Assembly: GCA_017475265.1 (NCBI GenBank)
Contig: JAFVFY010000001.1
Span: 1 to 64,000, forward strand
From: Prevotella sp.
Lineage (GTDB): Bacteria; Bacteroidota; Bacteroidia; Bacteroidales; Bacteroidaceae
Length of the DNA stretch: 64,000 nt
Direction of reading: 5' to 3'
How positions within the stretch are numbered: the first letter of the stretch is position 1; each line of letters opens with the position of its first letter. The translations under genes were made by a program, and so were the position numbers. Of this stretch, positions 18,798 through 27,053 are shown piece after piece. The notes beneath the pieces are model-generated. The model did not search any database. It saw nothing but the letters and a program-made list of their open reading frames with translations, and was not told the origin of the DNA.

Positions 18798-20222
18798 CTA
18801 ATTAATTAACAGCACCCAGTGACCTGCACTTGTATTGCCCTCTCGAACCAAAACGCCCATCTTTTGCATGGCAGAAAGGTCACGTTCAACGGTTCTCTTA
18901 ACTACCGACAAAACTACCGACATTTGCTGCGTGGAGATGAAAGGGTTCTCTTTAATCAAATTGACTATATCTTTCTGTCTTTCAGTTAATTGAACTACCG
19001 ACAAACTACCGACATTACTGGTGACATCACTACCGACATCACTACCGACATTACTGGTGACATCACTGGTGACATCACGCCCTTTTTGTATCGCCAAGAA
19101 CCGCTCTCGTTTGACGGTTGCCATGAATCCGCCACGCACCTCCTCAAACACGGGCATCTCTAGATTCTCGGCTTTGAAGGCATCGTGAATCTTCTCGTAA
19201 CCACGGCCCCACGCCTCTATGAATCCTGCCAAATAGAACACGTTTGCAATAAGTTTGTTGCGGGGACGAGACTCATGGCGCTTAAACAGTGTCTTAACCG
19301 TGAAATTGGCGGGCAGGGTACCGTCGTTCCACAGTGTAATGGAATCGCCGTACACCCTCATCTGTGTAAAAGTGCCCGTATAGTTCTTGTGGACTATCGA
19401 GTTACAGACCATCTCCCTCAGCGCGTCCTCTGGAATCTCCAACGGTTCTTTGCGTCTCAGGCCTTCATAATGAATCGGCGACACCAGATATTTGGTTCTC
19501 AGCGTGTCGATAACCGTGTCTGGCATCATGATCAGCGGGCATACAATCCTGTCTTGAAGTATCAGGTCTGCGTCGCTATAGCCGAACCGCCCGATGCGGA
19601 AAGCCACCGACAGGTTCCATCGCTCCACGTCCTTGCCGAAAAGCAACAGCGCAGCCATCGTCAACAAACCGCTTTTCTCATCTATCAGATGCAGTTTGCG
19701 GAGTAACTGCTCCATGCTGTCCTTTCTGGCTGAAGCGCTGATACGCCCTTCCTCGATGGCCGCATCAAGGAAATACTTCACTGCCGAGCGGTCAATGTCT
19801 TTCAGCGTGGCTGCGGGCACCGTCGTCGCATCCCAGGTCACGTTCAGCTTTCGCATCAGGAAGTCAGTCAATGCCGGCCCTGTCAGTTCCTGCATAGTGC
19901 TGCCTGAGCGGTAATAGTACTTCCCTTTATAGCTGATAGGCACATTACTCGGCTCAATCACCGCTTCGATATATTCCAGTCCGTCCTGCTCGCATAGGTT
20001 CACGTCCACGACAATCCCCATAGCGTTGACTATCTTGTTCGGGATGTCCTCCAGCAGTTTCTCCGTCTGCTTAAGCCCCACCACCTCATGGTCATCGTTC
20101 ACTCCGAAATACATCACCGCCCCCTGTGCATTCGCGAATCCGCAAACCCACTTCAGGTATTCATCCTGCCAGCTCCGCTTATACTCCACGTTCTGACATT
20201 CCTTTGGTTCTATCTTGCTCAT
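18798..20222 (-). CDS. AlbA_2 (Schlafen-type) ATP-binding regulator with wHTH
   Basis: 474 residues. The N-terminal AlbA_2 domain is marked by VEYKRSWQDEYLKWVCGFANAQGAV and FGVNDDHEVVG. A middle helicase-like/HATPase_c_4 region contains LREMVCNSIVHKNYTG and a GxGxxK-like ending (EAWGRGYEKI). The C-terminal winged helix (TERQKDIVNLIKEN...VERDLSAMQKMGVL) implies DNA binding. Such proteins are predicted transcriptional regulators, often in accessory DNA. A tandem Asp-Val-Thr/Gly-Ser linker joins the ATPase to the winged helix, encoded by repeats at 18994-19077. A broken relative lies at 61057-61915. Confidence 0.82.
   Translation of the reverse strand: MSKIEPKECQNVEYKRSWQDEYLKWVCGFANAQGAVMYFGVNDDHEVVGLKQTEKLLEDIPNKIVNAMGIVVDVNLCEQDGLEYIEAVIEPSNVPISYKGKYYYRSGSTMQELTGPALTDFLMRKLNVTWDATTVPAATLKDIDRSAVKYFLDAAIEEGRISASARKDSMEQLLRKLHLIDEKSGLLTMAALLLFGKDVERWNLSVAFRIGRFGYSDADLILQDRIVCPLIMMPDTVIDTLRTKYLVSPIHYEGLRRKEPLEIPEDALREMVCNSIVHKNYTGTFTQMRVYGDSITLWNDGTLPANFTVKTLFKRHESRPRNKLIANVFYLAGFIEAWGRGYEKIHDAFKAENLEMPVFEEVRGGFMATVKRERFLAIQKGRDVTSDVTSNVGSDVGSDVTSNVGSLSVVQLTERQKDIVNLIKENPFISTQQMSVVLSVVKRTVERDLSAMQKMGVLVREGNTSAGHWVLLIN
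18994..19077. repeat. Tandem 12 bp repeats encoding DVxS linker
   Basis: About seven copies of a 12 bp unit, CTACCGACATCA or CTGGTGACATCA on the plus strand, encode alternating DVGS and DVTS steps in the AlbA_2 regulator. The unit length is a multiple of three, so copy changes keep the frame. Confidence 0.85.
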
Positions 20223-20337
20223 AACTATATAACGTCTTTGATAAAGTCTCTATTGTTTGTTGGAATTATCTATCCTAAGTATCAGGCTATAACCTTTCTC
20301 CTTAAAAGAAAACAAGAATAGATCTTCCGCTGAGATA

Positions 20338-21159
20338 TTAGTCTTCAAGTCCCAATTCTAATCGGCTATATCCTTCGTATGCAATATCGGTAGCTTCGGC
20401 CAATTCTCGTCTCGTCCATCCCCGAAAACCGTCTTTGTCAATAGTTGTAAGTTGGTCTTTCTTTTTATCGTAGCGATACTCATATCTTCTTGTTTTTGCT
20501 ATCAGAATATTTTCGTTATTACTTTGTTCCAATTCACGAAAATGTTCCAAACCATCCCTTATACGAATACGGTAATCATCCGTTTCCTTATTGAAATACA
20601 CCAAACTTGAATTTGCTGAACGGGTATAATTTGAAATATCCCAAATGCTTCCTGAGTCATTTACTACCAACTTCGAATCTAGAATTACCCCGCTTTTCCA
20701 TAAATATTCTATTGATTCATAATTATATGGTCCGAAAGAGAATTTGCTGTCTAACAATGAGTAGATAGAATATATTCTATTCTGTTTGTTATGAAGCCTT
20801 ACGAAAAGGTCTTCTTTGAATTTAGAATTAACGACAGAACCTATACAACAGGTCATAACATAGTCATCAAACAGGAACCCAGACCAGATAGTTACGCCAT
20901 CAGGCAACCTAACTATTTTCCCGTCGCCATTTTTCTTTTTTAGAACAATATATGTATTTACTTCGTCACCTAATATGTCATAACCGTGAAATGTTTTAGC
21001 ATCCACATAGTCTCCAGGAATCAAGACAGCATCATTGTAATCATTCCTCTGATGACAGTCATGAATCATGACTTGAATGTAGCTATTACTTTTATTGACA
21101 TAAATACTTACATCATTATCTTTATATACGATGTGTTTTTTTAAAGTATGTAATTCCAT
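20338..21159 (-). CDS. Hypothetical AT-rich protein
   Basis: 273 residues, not recognised. No signal peptide or membrane segment. Rich in Tyr, Asp, Asn and Lys, with beta-strand-like alternation (VYKDNDVSIYVNKSNSYIQVMIHD) and a hydrophilic C-terminus containing RRYEYRYDKKKDQLTTIDKDGFRGWTRRELAE. The AT-rich composition differs from flanking housekeeping genes and suggests acquisition. It is 115 bp upstream of the AlbA_2 gene on the same strand. Confidence 0.65.
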   Translation of the reverse strand: MELHTLKKHIVYKDNDVSIYVNKSNSYIQVMIHDCHQRNDYNDAVLIPGDYVDAKTFHGYDILGDEVNTYIVLKKKNGDGKIVRLPDGVTIWSGFLFDDYVMTCCIGSVVNSKFKEDLFVRLHNKQNRIYSIYSLLDSKFSFGPYNYESIEYLWKSGVILDSKLVVNDSGSIWDISNYTRSANSSLVYFNKETDDYRIRIRDGLEHFRELEQSNNENILIAKTRRYEYRYDKKKDQLTTIDKDGFRGWTRRELAEATDIAYEGYSRLELGLED

Positions 21160-21389
21160 AAAAGTGTTAATTCTGGATGTTTTCGATACTATTTCATGTA
21201 TTGTAAAGACTATATCACGAACTATTTTTAGTTCCTTGACAATCTTAGGGCATATAATTTGCTGTTCTGATAAAGTCCTCAGATAATTACCGCTTGTCCA
21301 TAGTTTTCTTCTGCCGACTTGATGGATTATATGTGTTCTGTGACAAAAATATAATATTTATTTGTAATTCACTTGTTTCGGAAAAAGGA

Positions 21390-21411
21390 GGGCAGGCAGA
21401 AATACCTGCCC
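21390..21411 (-). terminator. Hairpin followed by T-rich tract
   Basis: On the minus strand GGGCAGG pairs with CCTGCCC around an 8 nt loop and is followed by TCCTTTTTCC, a plausible intrinsic terminator downstream of the 5S gene and the remnant. Confidence 0.5.
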
Positions 21412-21423
21412 CAAAGCAAGCCA

Positions 21424-21552
21424 TCAGAGTAAGGCAATAAGCCCGGTTGCTATGAATGTCGCAACACCGATTACAGTCTATACATACGATTGAGTAAGTT
21501 GTTTCTTACTAATCATTAAAGACAGCCTCTCGTACTCTGTCAGACTTTGCAT
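21424..21552 (-). pseudogene. Small hydrophobic-tail peptide remnant with internal TAG
   Basis: Reads MQSLTEYERLSLM...KKQLTQSYV, then a TAG stop, then TVIGVATFIATGLIALL and a final stop. The polar head with a hydrophobic tail looks like a small membrane peptide split by one nonsense codon. Family not recognised; it may also be chance. Confidence 0.25.
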
Positions 21553-21701
21553 TTTTGCTTCGTTAGATTGACTTGGCTTTGTATTACCAAGTACAACCTA
21601 AACATTCAAATTAATGTTTAAAAACATAATCATCTTGTTTTTAATTATACAATGGTGCGTCCGTACCATTTTACGTCCACACAGACACTTTGCAGACGCC
21701 A

Positions 21702-21812
21702 TCTGGCAGCGACCTACTCTCCCACATTTCTATGCAGTACCATCGGCTCTGAGGCATTTAACTTCTCTGTTCGGTATGGGAAGAGGTTATTGACCTTGAT
21801 ATAGCTACCGTG
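21702..21812 (-). rRNA. rrf: 5S ribosomal RNA, orphan copy
   Basis: The minus strand carries the conserved 5S core: CCTCTTCCCATACCGAACAG, then AGAAGTTAA, then CCGATGGTACTGC, then GGGAGAGTAGGTCGCTGCC. The terminal helix can form (GGTAGC with GCTGCC, one G-U pair). Length about 110 nt. No 23S or 16S rRNA precedes it; protein-coding genes lie immediately upstream on the same strand. It is thus an orphan copy, perhaps from partial loss or recombination at an rrn operon. Confidence 0.85.
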
Positions 21813-21825
21813 TGGATTCCATATT

Positions 21826-22014
21826 TTATACTTTCTTCTCTATTATGAAATCAGGACTAACATCTGTAAGTCCATCTTCATTTAGCATTTTTCTAATATG
21901 TCTTTTGCATGAAGCAATTTGTTCGTATTCTTCAGTTCCTATATACCTATCTACTTCGCTACGGTAAACATTGCCGTTTACTTCTGCTTTTACAATAATT
22001 GTCGTATTATTCAT
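21826..22014 (-). CDS. Small hypothetical protein (62 aa)
   Basis: 62 residues starting MNNTTIIVKAEVNGNVYRSE, with no recognised domain. The alternation TIIVKAEVNGNVY suggests a beta hairpin followed by a helix (TEEYEQIASCKRHIRKML). It begins 23 bp after the kinase-LRR stop on the same strand, so it may be a co-transcribed accessory or partner. It ends 13 bp before the 5S gene. Confidence 0.55.
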   Translation of the reverse strand: MNNTTIIVKAEVNGNVYRSEVDRYIGTEEYEQIASCKRHIRKMLNEDGLTDVSPDFIIEKKV

Positions 22015-22037
22015 ATTTACTCTACATTAAAGTTTTT

Positions 22038-23981
22038 TTACTCATCTACTTCTTCGACTACCATACCACATTCCACTCGTTTCTGCGCCCAACTCAACCT
22101 CCCTTTAGAAACCAATATCTTCATAACATATCCTTCATAACAGAATCCGTCAAATGCATTATACCCCATGTATGTAATATTGTCGTGAATATATAATTCC
22201 CTAAACATACAACCATTAAACGAATAACACCCAATATAATTGACTTCCTTTGGAATCTCGAAAGACTGTTTTCTTGAAAAACATGAAATCAAAATGCTTT
22301 TACCTATGGAATATAGAGTATCATTTTCAATTTCAAATAATGGAGATTTGCAAATCAGTGATAGATTATCTATATACATAAATGGATTTGCTCCTATACT
22401 AATAACTGATTCGGGTATTGTTAAAGTTTTAATCGAATGACACCATGCGAATGCCCTATCTCCAATGGTTACAACACTATCAGGAATAACAATATTGTTT
22501 AGTTGCCCGCAACCATAAAAAGCTCCTGTCCCAATATGCCTTAAAGAATTAGGGATGACAACATTCTCTAAATTATTACAATCCGCAAATGAAAATTCTC
22601 CAATTTGTACTACCGTCGGTGGTAACTTTATACATTTCAACCGATTCTTTCCGGCAAATGCATAACCGCCAATATACTTAACTCCTTCTGGTATTTCAAA
22701 ACAGTCTATATTATCTCCATAATAACAAATTAACAACTCTTTGTTCTGTGTATATAACGCATCATTCTCGACAATAAAAGATGATGAAAGATTAACGATT
22801 TTTGTGTTCTGTAAAGCAAAAGGATTGCGACCAATTACTTTTACGTTTTCTGGAATAACAACAACTTTCAAATTGTTCCCATTTGTGAAAAAAGAAGAAA
22901 AAGCATCATTACAGACAACTTCTGCGTCTGTAGATATTTCATATATGCCACATACATTAGAACCGCTAAGAAGCCTCTTTTTGTCTTTACTATATCTGCC
23001 CCCGCTATTATCCGTAAAATAATTGTTCAAATCACTCTGAAATACTCTTGTATAAAACAACAATCCTGATAAAGTCAAATTACAATGCAAAAGATTAACA
23101 TCAATAATAAAATAATTATGCTGTAATAAAGAATTCAAAAATAGAGAATACAGTATTGCAATATTCTTTACTGTTACCATATATAACATATGATGTATTA
23201 GCTTGGACTCTGCAACTAATCTATAATCTATTTCAGCGAATAACAGTCTGCCTTTTGCACCATATTCTAACAGCAATAGAGGTTTAAATGAAATGGCTTT
23301 TAGTGAAAGCAGTATTGACACCAATGGAAAATCATCAATGTGCTCATCAAAATCATTCTCTGTTCGTAATGGATGGCGGAAATCGGGGGAACCGAGTTCG
23401 CGGGCCTTTTGGCCTTTCATGGAGGGAACATACATTCCGTCGTAATCGACGAGGACGAGGGTGCCGTCTTCACGAACCAAGATATTGTCTGGCTTCAGGT
23501 CACCATGGGCGAAGGGCTGGGGGATGAGCCACTGCGCCAACTGACTGAAACGATAGGCCAGCATTTCGAGGGCATACTTGTCGTCAAGGTTCTCGCGCAG
23601 GTATTTGTCGAGCGTCTTGCCTTCCACCCAGTCCATCAGCAGCACAGGGAACTCCGTTTCCGCAGTCTGGTCAGTATCAACAAACAGCTCCTTCTCCAAA
23701 TAGCGGATAGAGACAAGATAAGGCGACGAGACGTCCTTCAGTTCCTTCGCAATCTCACGATAAGCCTCAGCCCGTCTTTCCTGCTCCTTTGTGAAGCACT
23801 TCACGGCATGCAGTTTCCCGCTCTGCTCGTCCTTCATCTTAAAGACCACGGCAAAGTTGCCGCTGGTCATCACAGGCTCACCATTCTCACCCAACACAGG
23901 ACGAAGATGGTTCAGCTGGTCAAAGTTGTCTTCAGCAGCTTTGATAGCTTCAACGTATTCAGATATCAGCGGATAGTTCAT
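22038..23981 (-). CDS. Protein kinase-like domain fused to BspA-type leucine-rich repeats
   Basis: 647 residues with no signal peptide. The N-terminal Hanks-type kinase has a glycine-loop-like TSGNFAVVFK, candidate ATP-binding Lys61 in HAVKCF, catalytic loop HGDLKPDN (159-166) and DYDG (179-182) in place of DFG. From about residue 350 come LRR_5/BspA repeats (IPEGVKYIGGYAFAG, IPNSLRHIGTGAFYGC, IPDSVVTIGDRAFAWC). Eukaryote-like kinases phosphorylate Ser/Thr; the LRR part would bind a partner, presumably in the cytoplasm. Base composition changes inside the gene: DNA before about 23370 (plus coordinates) is AT-rich, the kinase end is GC-richer, as if two sources were joined. The following 62 aa gene may belong with it. 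Confidence 0.78.
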   Translation of the reverse strand: MNYPLISEYVEAIKAAEDNFDQLNHLRPVLGENGEPVMTSGNFAVVFKMKDEQSGKLHAVKCFTKEQERRAEAYREIAKELKDVSSPYLVSIRYLEKELFVDTDQTAETEFPVLLMDWVEGKTLDKYLRENLDDKYALEMLAYRFSQLAQWLIPQPFAHGDLKPDNILVREDGTLVLVDYDGMYVPSMKGQKARELGSPDFRHPLRTENDFDEHIDDFPLVSILLSLKAISFKPLLLLEYGAKGRLLFAEIDYRLVAESKLIHHMLYMVTVKNIAILYSLFLNSLLQHNYFIIDVNLLHCNLTLSGLLFYTRVFQSDLNNYFTDNSGGRYSKDKKRLLSGSNVCGIYEISTDAEVVCNDAFSSFFTNGNNLKVVVIPENVKVIGRNPFALQNTKIVNLSSSFIVENDALYTQNKELLICYYGDNIDCFEIPEGVKYIGGYAFAGKNRLKCIKLPPTVVQIGEFSFADCNNLENVVIPNSLRHIGTGAFYGCGQLNNIVIPDSVVTIGDRAFAWCHSIKTLTIPESVISIGANPFMYIDNLSLICKSPLFEIENDTLYSIGKSILISCFSRKQSFEIPKEVNYIGCYSFNGCMFRELYIHDNITYMGYNAFDGFCYEGYVMKILVSKGRLSWAQKRVECGMVVEEVDE

Positions 23982-23994
23982 AATCTGTCAGCAT

Positions 23995-24237
23995 TTATTT
24001 AGCAAAATTACTACTTATCCCTAAGAAAGAAAAATTATTTCTCATAAAAATGTATTCACAAGGCTTGTGACGCCTTAATTTTGTGATACAACGCTGAGTC
24101 ACCTCCGGAAAACCATCATCATATAGCATGGTGTTCACTCGCTCCGTCAGGTCGAGAATGTCATAGTAGTGGTGGTAGTCAGATAGAAGTCTGTCCAGAT
24201 ACTTGTAGTGTATGAGTGCGTTCTTGTTTGTAGGCAT
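23995..24237 (-). pseudogene. Truncated WYL-type regulator N-terminus
   Basis: 80 residues starting MPTNKNALIHYKYLDRLLSD and continuing DLTERVNTMLYDDGFPEVTQRCI. This matches the N-terminal helix-turn-helix portion of Bacteroidales WYL-domain regulators, which normally run to about 300 residues. After VTQRCI the expected sequence is lost and an unrelated AT-rich tail ends the frame. The WYL sensor domain is missing, so this is probably a dead fragment. It lies just upstream of the kinase-LRR gene. Confidence 0.55.
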
Positions 24238-24335
24238 TTATTTGATATTTGCTGCATAAGTAACATGTCTTCACGAACAGTATGTTCGTAATGTAGATTA
24301 TTTTATTTCATCGTGAAACGGTACTGATGTTGTTC

Positions 24336-24524
24336 TTATTTCTCATCATTATGTTTTTCTATTTCGTCCAACAAGAACTTTTCAAGTATACTCTTATCCG
24401 GGAGTTGGAGCATATAGGTGGAGACAAAGAGTTGGTTGTCCATGCCAGCAAGGGCGTATTCCACCATCTTCTTGTCTTTGCGGGTGCAGAGCAGTATACC
24501 GATGGGAGGGTTGTCACCATCGCG
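24336..24524 (-). pseudogene. C-terminal remnant of DUF1016/YhcG nuclease
   Basis: The minus-strand frame after a TAG reads GDNPPIGILLCTRKDKKMVE, then YALAGMDNQLFVSTYMLQLP and ends DEIEKHNDEK. This is the C-terminal end of the PDDEXK nuclease family DUF1016 (YhcG), where NPPIGILLC carries the conserved Cys near the nuclease core. The N-terminal 250 or so residues are absent. A hairpin repeat (24540-24566) lies right at the break. Confidence 0.6.
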
Positions 24525-24539
24525 CTACTGCTTTCCGAG

Positions 24540-24566
24540 AATTCATCCGACGGTGTCGGACGAATT
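24540..24566. repeat. Palindromic hairpin at DUF1016 break
   Basis: AATTCATCCGAC and GTCGGACGAATT form a 12 bp stem with one mismatch around GGT. It lies immediately beyond the truncation point of the DUF1016 remnant, as if the element marked or caused the break. Confidence 0.65.
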
Positions 24567-24935
24567 GAGGAGCAGCCAATAAGCCAATTGAGTAAAGTGG
24601 TCGTTAGCGACTCAGGAGTTGATTCTGTATAGTTTTGTATCTCCATATCGGTTTTAGTTACTCTATCCCAACATCGGGCGTTCTGTGCGCAAATATAATC
24701 AAAAAAATCGAGGATATGATGAATCGTGAACATAAATTAAGAAAAAAGCAATCATTTCCCTTGGCACAGCAATATTCCGCATAGATTCCTGCTTGCAATG
24801 CCATAGAAGGGTGTAGCCTAATTCACCGCCGTAGACGATGGGGGCCGTTATTACTTTCAAACAATTTCTCAAAAAAAATTTGAAAAATAGGCTCAAGCCA
24901 TCATTCCTATAGTTATATCATTGGCTTACAAAATG

Positions 24936-25277
24936 TTATCCTATGACGGCTTACCTTTTAAGCCATCATATAGCCGTCATATAGCCCTCATTTTTGTTGG
25001 ATAAGTAGTCAAAAATACAGGAAATAGTAAGGTAACTTACTGGTTTAAACGGTGTTTCATGATAACAATAATAACGGAAACAAATTGTTTCCATTGGAGA
25101 AACAGTTTGTTTCTCCCATGGAAACTATTAGTTTCCTCCGTTTTTACTATGGGGAACTGCCGTTCTGATGACGAGAGAGAACGGCTATGATGGTAGGAGA
25201 AAGGTAAGGAAAGCAGGAATTATGACGGTTATATGACGGCTATATGACGGCTTCAGAGGTAAGCCATCATAGGATAA
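24936..25277. mobile_element. 342 bp element with 56 bp inverted ends (MITE-like)
   Basis: Bases 24936-24991 and the reverse complement of 25222-25277 match at 50 of 56 positions, both beginning TTATCCTATGA and containing repeated ATATAGCCGTC words. The interior has no ORF but holds three hairpins (25076-25136). No clear target duplication is visible at the ends. Small size, long inverted ends and no coding capacity suggest a non-autonomous mobile element or a structured RNA gene. Confidence 0.6.
25076..25136. repeat. Three consecutive GGAAAC...GTTTCC hairpins
   Basis: Stem-loops at 25076-25092 (GGAAAC/AAATT/GTTTCC), 25096-25116 (GGAGAAAC/AGTTT/GTTTCTCC) and 25120-25136 (GGAAAC/TATTA/GTTTCC). 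All stems are perfect, all loops are 5 nt and all spacers 3 nt. Arms of neighbouring hairpins can also cross-pair. Confidence 0.85.
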
Positions 25278-25386
25278 TCTTCTGGTATTCTGCAAGTTAA
25301 TACTAAAGATGATGGCTGACGGCACTTTTTAAGATTTTTAGTGAGTAAAGTCGGTTAGATTGACTTAATTAAATAATGATAAGATA

Positions 25387-25418
25387 TTTGGCCGTTACGG
25401 GAATTATCCGTATCTTTG
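25387..25418 (+). promoter_or_regulatory. Promoter of AAA/nuclease gene
   Basis: TTTG at 25387-25390, a 20 bp spacer and TATCTTTG at 25411-25418. The transcript would begin within the hairpin that follows. Confidence 0.7.
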
Positions 25419-25450
25419 CACCTGCGTTGGCAAACATGCCGACGCAGGTG
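25419..25450 (+). promoter_or_regulatory. 14 bp stem-loop at the 5' end of the AAA gene mRNA
   Basis: CACCTGCGTTGGCA pairs with TGCCGACGCAGGTG (one G-T position) around a 4 nt AACA loop. It starts one base after the -7 box and ends 19 bp before the ATG at 25470. It could stabilise the mRNA, hide the start region or act as an operator. Confidence 0.65.
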
Positions 25451-25469
25451 CAATTTTAATACAATTAAT

Positions 25470-27053
25470 ATGGGAGTATTTATCAATAGAGACAATGACG
25501 GCTTCAGGAGATATGCCAATGGCGAGTATGTCGACAAGACCAGCCTCATCAGCTACATCAATTCCACCATCAGCAAACCGACGATGCTCACCTGCGTCAC
25601 CCGTCCGCGACGCTTCGGCAAGACGGCGGCTGCGCAGATGCTCTACGCCTATTACGACAAGTCATCGGACAGCCGCGAGCTGTTCAGCAAGTACAACATA
25701 AGTCAAGACAAAACATTCGAGGAGCACCTGAACAACTATCCTGCCATCTACCTTGATGTTACCGACTTCACCACCCGATATGCGGGAAGGGAGGATATAG
25801 TCGATTTGATGCAGAAGGAAATCATGGAAGACATAGCCGAGGACTACCCCGACATAGAGGTAAAAGACAATGACGACCTGATGGCATTGCTGCTCAGGAT
25901 TACCATGAAGAAAGGCGAGACTTTCGTGATGATCATCGACGAGTGGGATGCGATATGCCGTGAGGCTGCCGACAAGCCTAGTCTGATGGACAAATACGTG
26001 AACTTCCTCCGCCGTATGTTCAAAGGCGGCAATACCGCCAAGGTGTTCGCCTGTGTGTATATGACTGGCATCCTGCCCATCAAGCGCTATGGCACGCAGT
26101 CGGCTCTGAACGACTTCCAGGAGTTCTCCATGACAAAGCCCAGACAGTTGGCGGGGCTTTTCGGCTTTACAGAAGCTGAGGTAAGGCATTTGTGCGACAA
26201 GTATGGCATGGACTACGAAGAAATGAAAGGGTGGTACGACGGTTACAGATTCGGCCCGAACCATCCTTCTGTATTCAACCCCAACTCAGTGATGATTGCC
26301 TGCAGCAGCCATGAATACGGCAACTACTGGGGCAGGACATCTGCCTTTGAAGCCCTTCAGCGATATATCGACCTCGACATGAATGGCGTGCAGGAGAGCC
26401 TTGAAAAGCTGCTGCGCGGCGAGCGGCAGGAAGTGAAGGCACTGCGCTTCGGCTTCGACGTCAGCTCTATAGGCAGCGACGATGAACTGCTCACACTTTT
26501 CATCCATTTGGGCTATCTGTCGTATAACGTTGAAGAAGAGACCGCGACCGTACCCAACAAGGAAATACGTATAGAGTTCGTCGAGGCCCTGCGCGGCAGC
26601 AAGACGCACAAAAAGCTGTCGGCTATGGTGAAGCTTTCCGACCGTCTGATGAGAGCCACCCTCGACGGCGACGAGCAACAGGTGGCAGAGGTGATAGAGC
26701 ACTTGCATCAGGAGGAGACCTCCCCGCAGTTCTACAACAATGAACAGGCGTTGCGCTCCGTGCTTAAGCTGGGCTATATCAGTGCCATTGACAAATACAT
26801 ATCCATTCAGGAACTGCCGACCGGCAAGGGCTATGCCGACCTGGTGTTCATTCCTCGGACAGGCGGTTACTTGCCCGCCGTCGTGGTTGAGCTGAAATGG
26901 AACAAGACCGAGCATGCCGCCATCGAGCAGATTAAGGAGCGCAATTATCCCGACGTGCTGAAGCGCTTCACCGACAATATTCTCCTCGTAGGCATCAGTT
27001 ATGACGAGACCACGAAGCAGCATACGTGCAAGATTGAGAAATATGCTGGGTAG
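25470..27053 (+). CDS. AAA-ATPase-like / PD-(D/E)XK nuclease-family protein
   Basis: 527 residues from ATG 25470; the frame extends to 25416 but that part lies in the leader hairpin. The N-terminus shows DNDGFRRYANGEYVDKTSLI and the P-loop-like RPRRFGKTAAAQML, then FVMIIDEWDAIC as Walker B. The C-terminus GKGYADLVFIPRTGGYLPAVVVELKW is a PD-(D/E)XK nuclease core (D, then ELK), the DUF1703-type arrangement. This family is multicopy in Prevotella and Bacteroides; its role is unknown, with proposals around mobile DNA or defence. A different AAA protein is cut by the window end at 63618. Confidence 0.85.
   Translation: MGVFINRDNDGFRRYANGEYVDKTSLISYINSTISKPTMLTCVTRPRRFGKTAAAQMLYAYYDKSSDSRELFSKYNISQDKTFEEHLNNYPAIYLDVTDFTTRYAGREDIVDLMQKEIMEDIAEDYPDIEVKDNDDLMALLLRITMKKGETFVMIIDEWDAICREAADKPSLMDKYVNFLRRMFKGGNTAKVFACVYMTGILPIKRYGTQSALNDFQEFSMTKPRQLAGLFGFTEAEVRHLCDKYGMDYEEMKGWYDGYRFGPNHPSVFNPNSVMIACSSHEYGNYWGRTSAFEALQRYIDLDMNGVQESLEKLLRGERQEVKALRFGFDVSSIGSDDELLTLFIHLGYLSYNVEEETATVPNKEIRIEFVEALRGSKTHKKLSAMVKLSDRLMRATLDGDEQQVAEVIEHLHQEETSPQFYNNEQALRSVLKLGYISAIDKYISIQELPTGKGYADLVFIPRTGGYLPAVVVELKWNKTEHAAIEQIKERNYPDVLKRFTDNILLVGISYDETTKQHTCKIEKYAG

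Larger units (their letters stand above)
21160..21701. other. AT-rich gene-free stretch with decayed fragment
   Basis: No intact gene. Contains a hairpin with a T-rich tail on the minus strand (21390-21411) and a short coding remnant (21424-21552), both listed separately. The rest shows no feature I can support. Confidence 0.5.

Noticed and set aside
24359-24733. Open frame of 124 codons over the DUF1016 remnant on the minus strand
   Set aside because: Its composition is not protein-like, and another minus-strand frame there gives a clear DUF1016 C-terminus.
24699-24896. Small minus-strand frame of 65 codons
   Set aside because: Starts in AT-rich spacer DNA, no family resemblance and no promoter or neighbour to support it.
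24936-25277. CRISPR array
   Set aside because: The three GGAAAC hairpins and ATATGACGG words lack equal spacers and direct repeats; no cas genes nearby.
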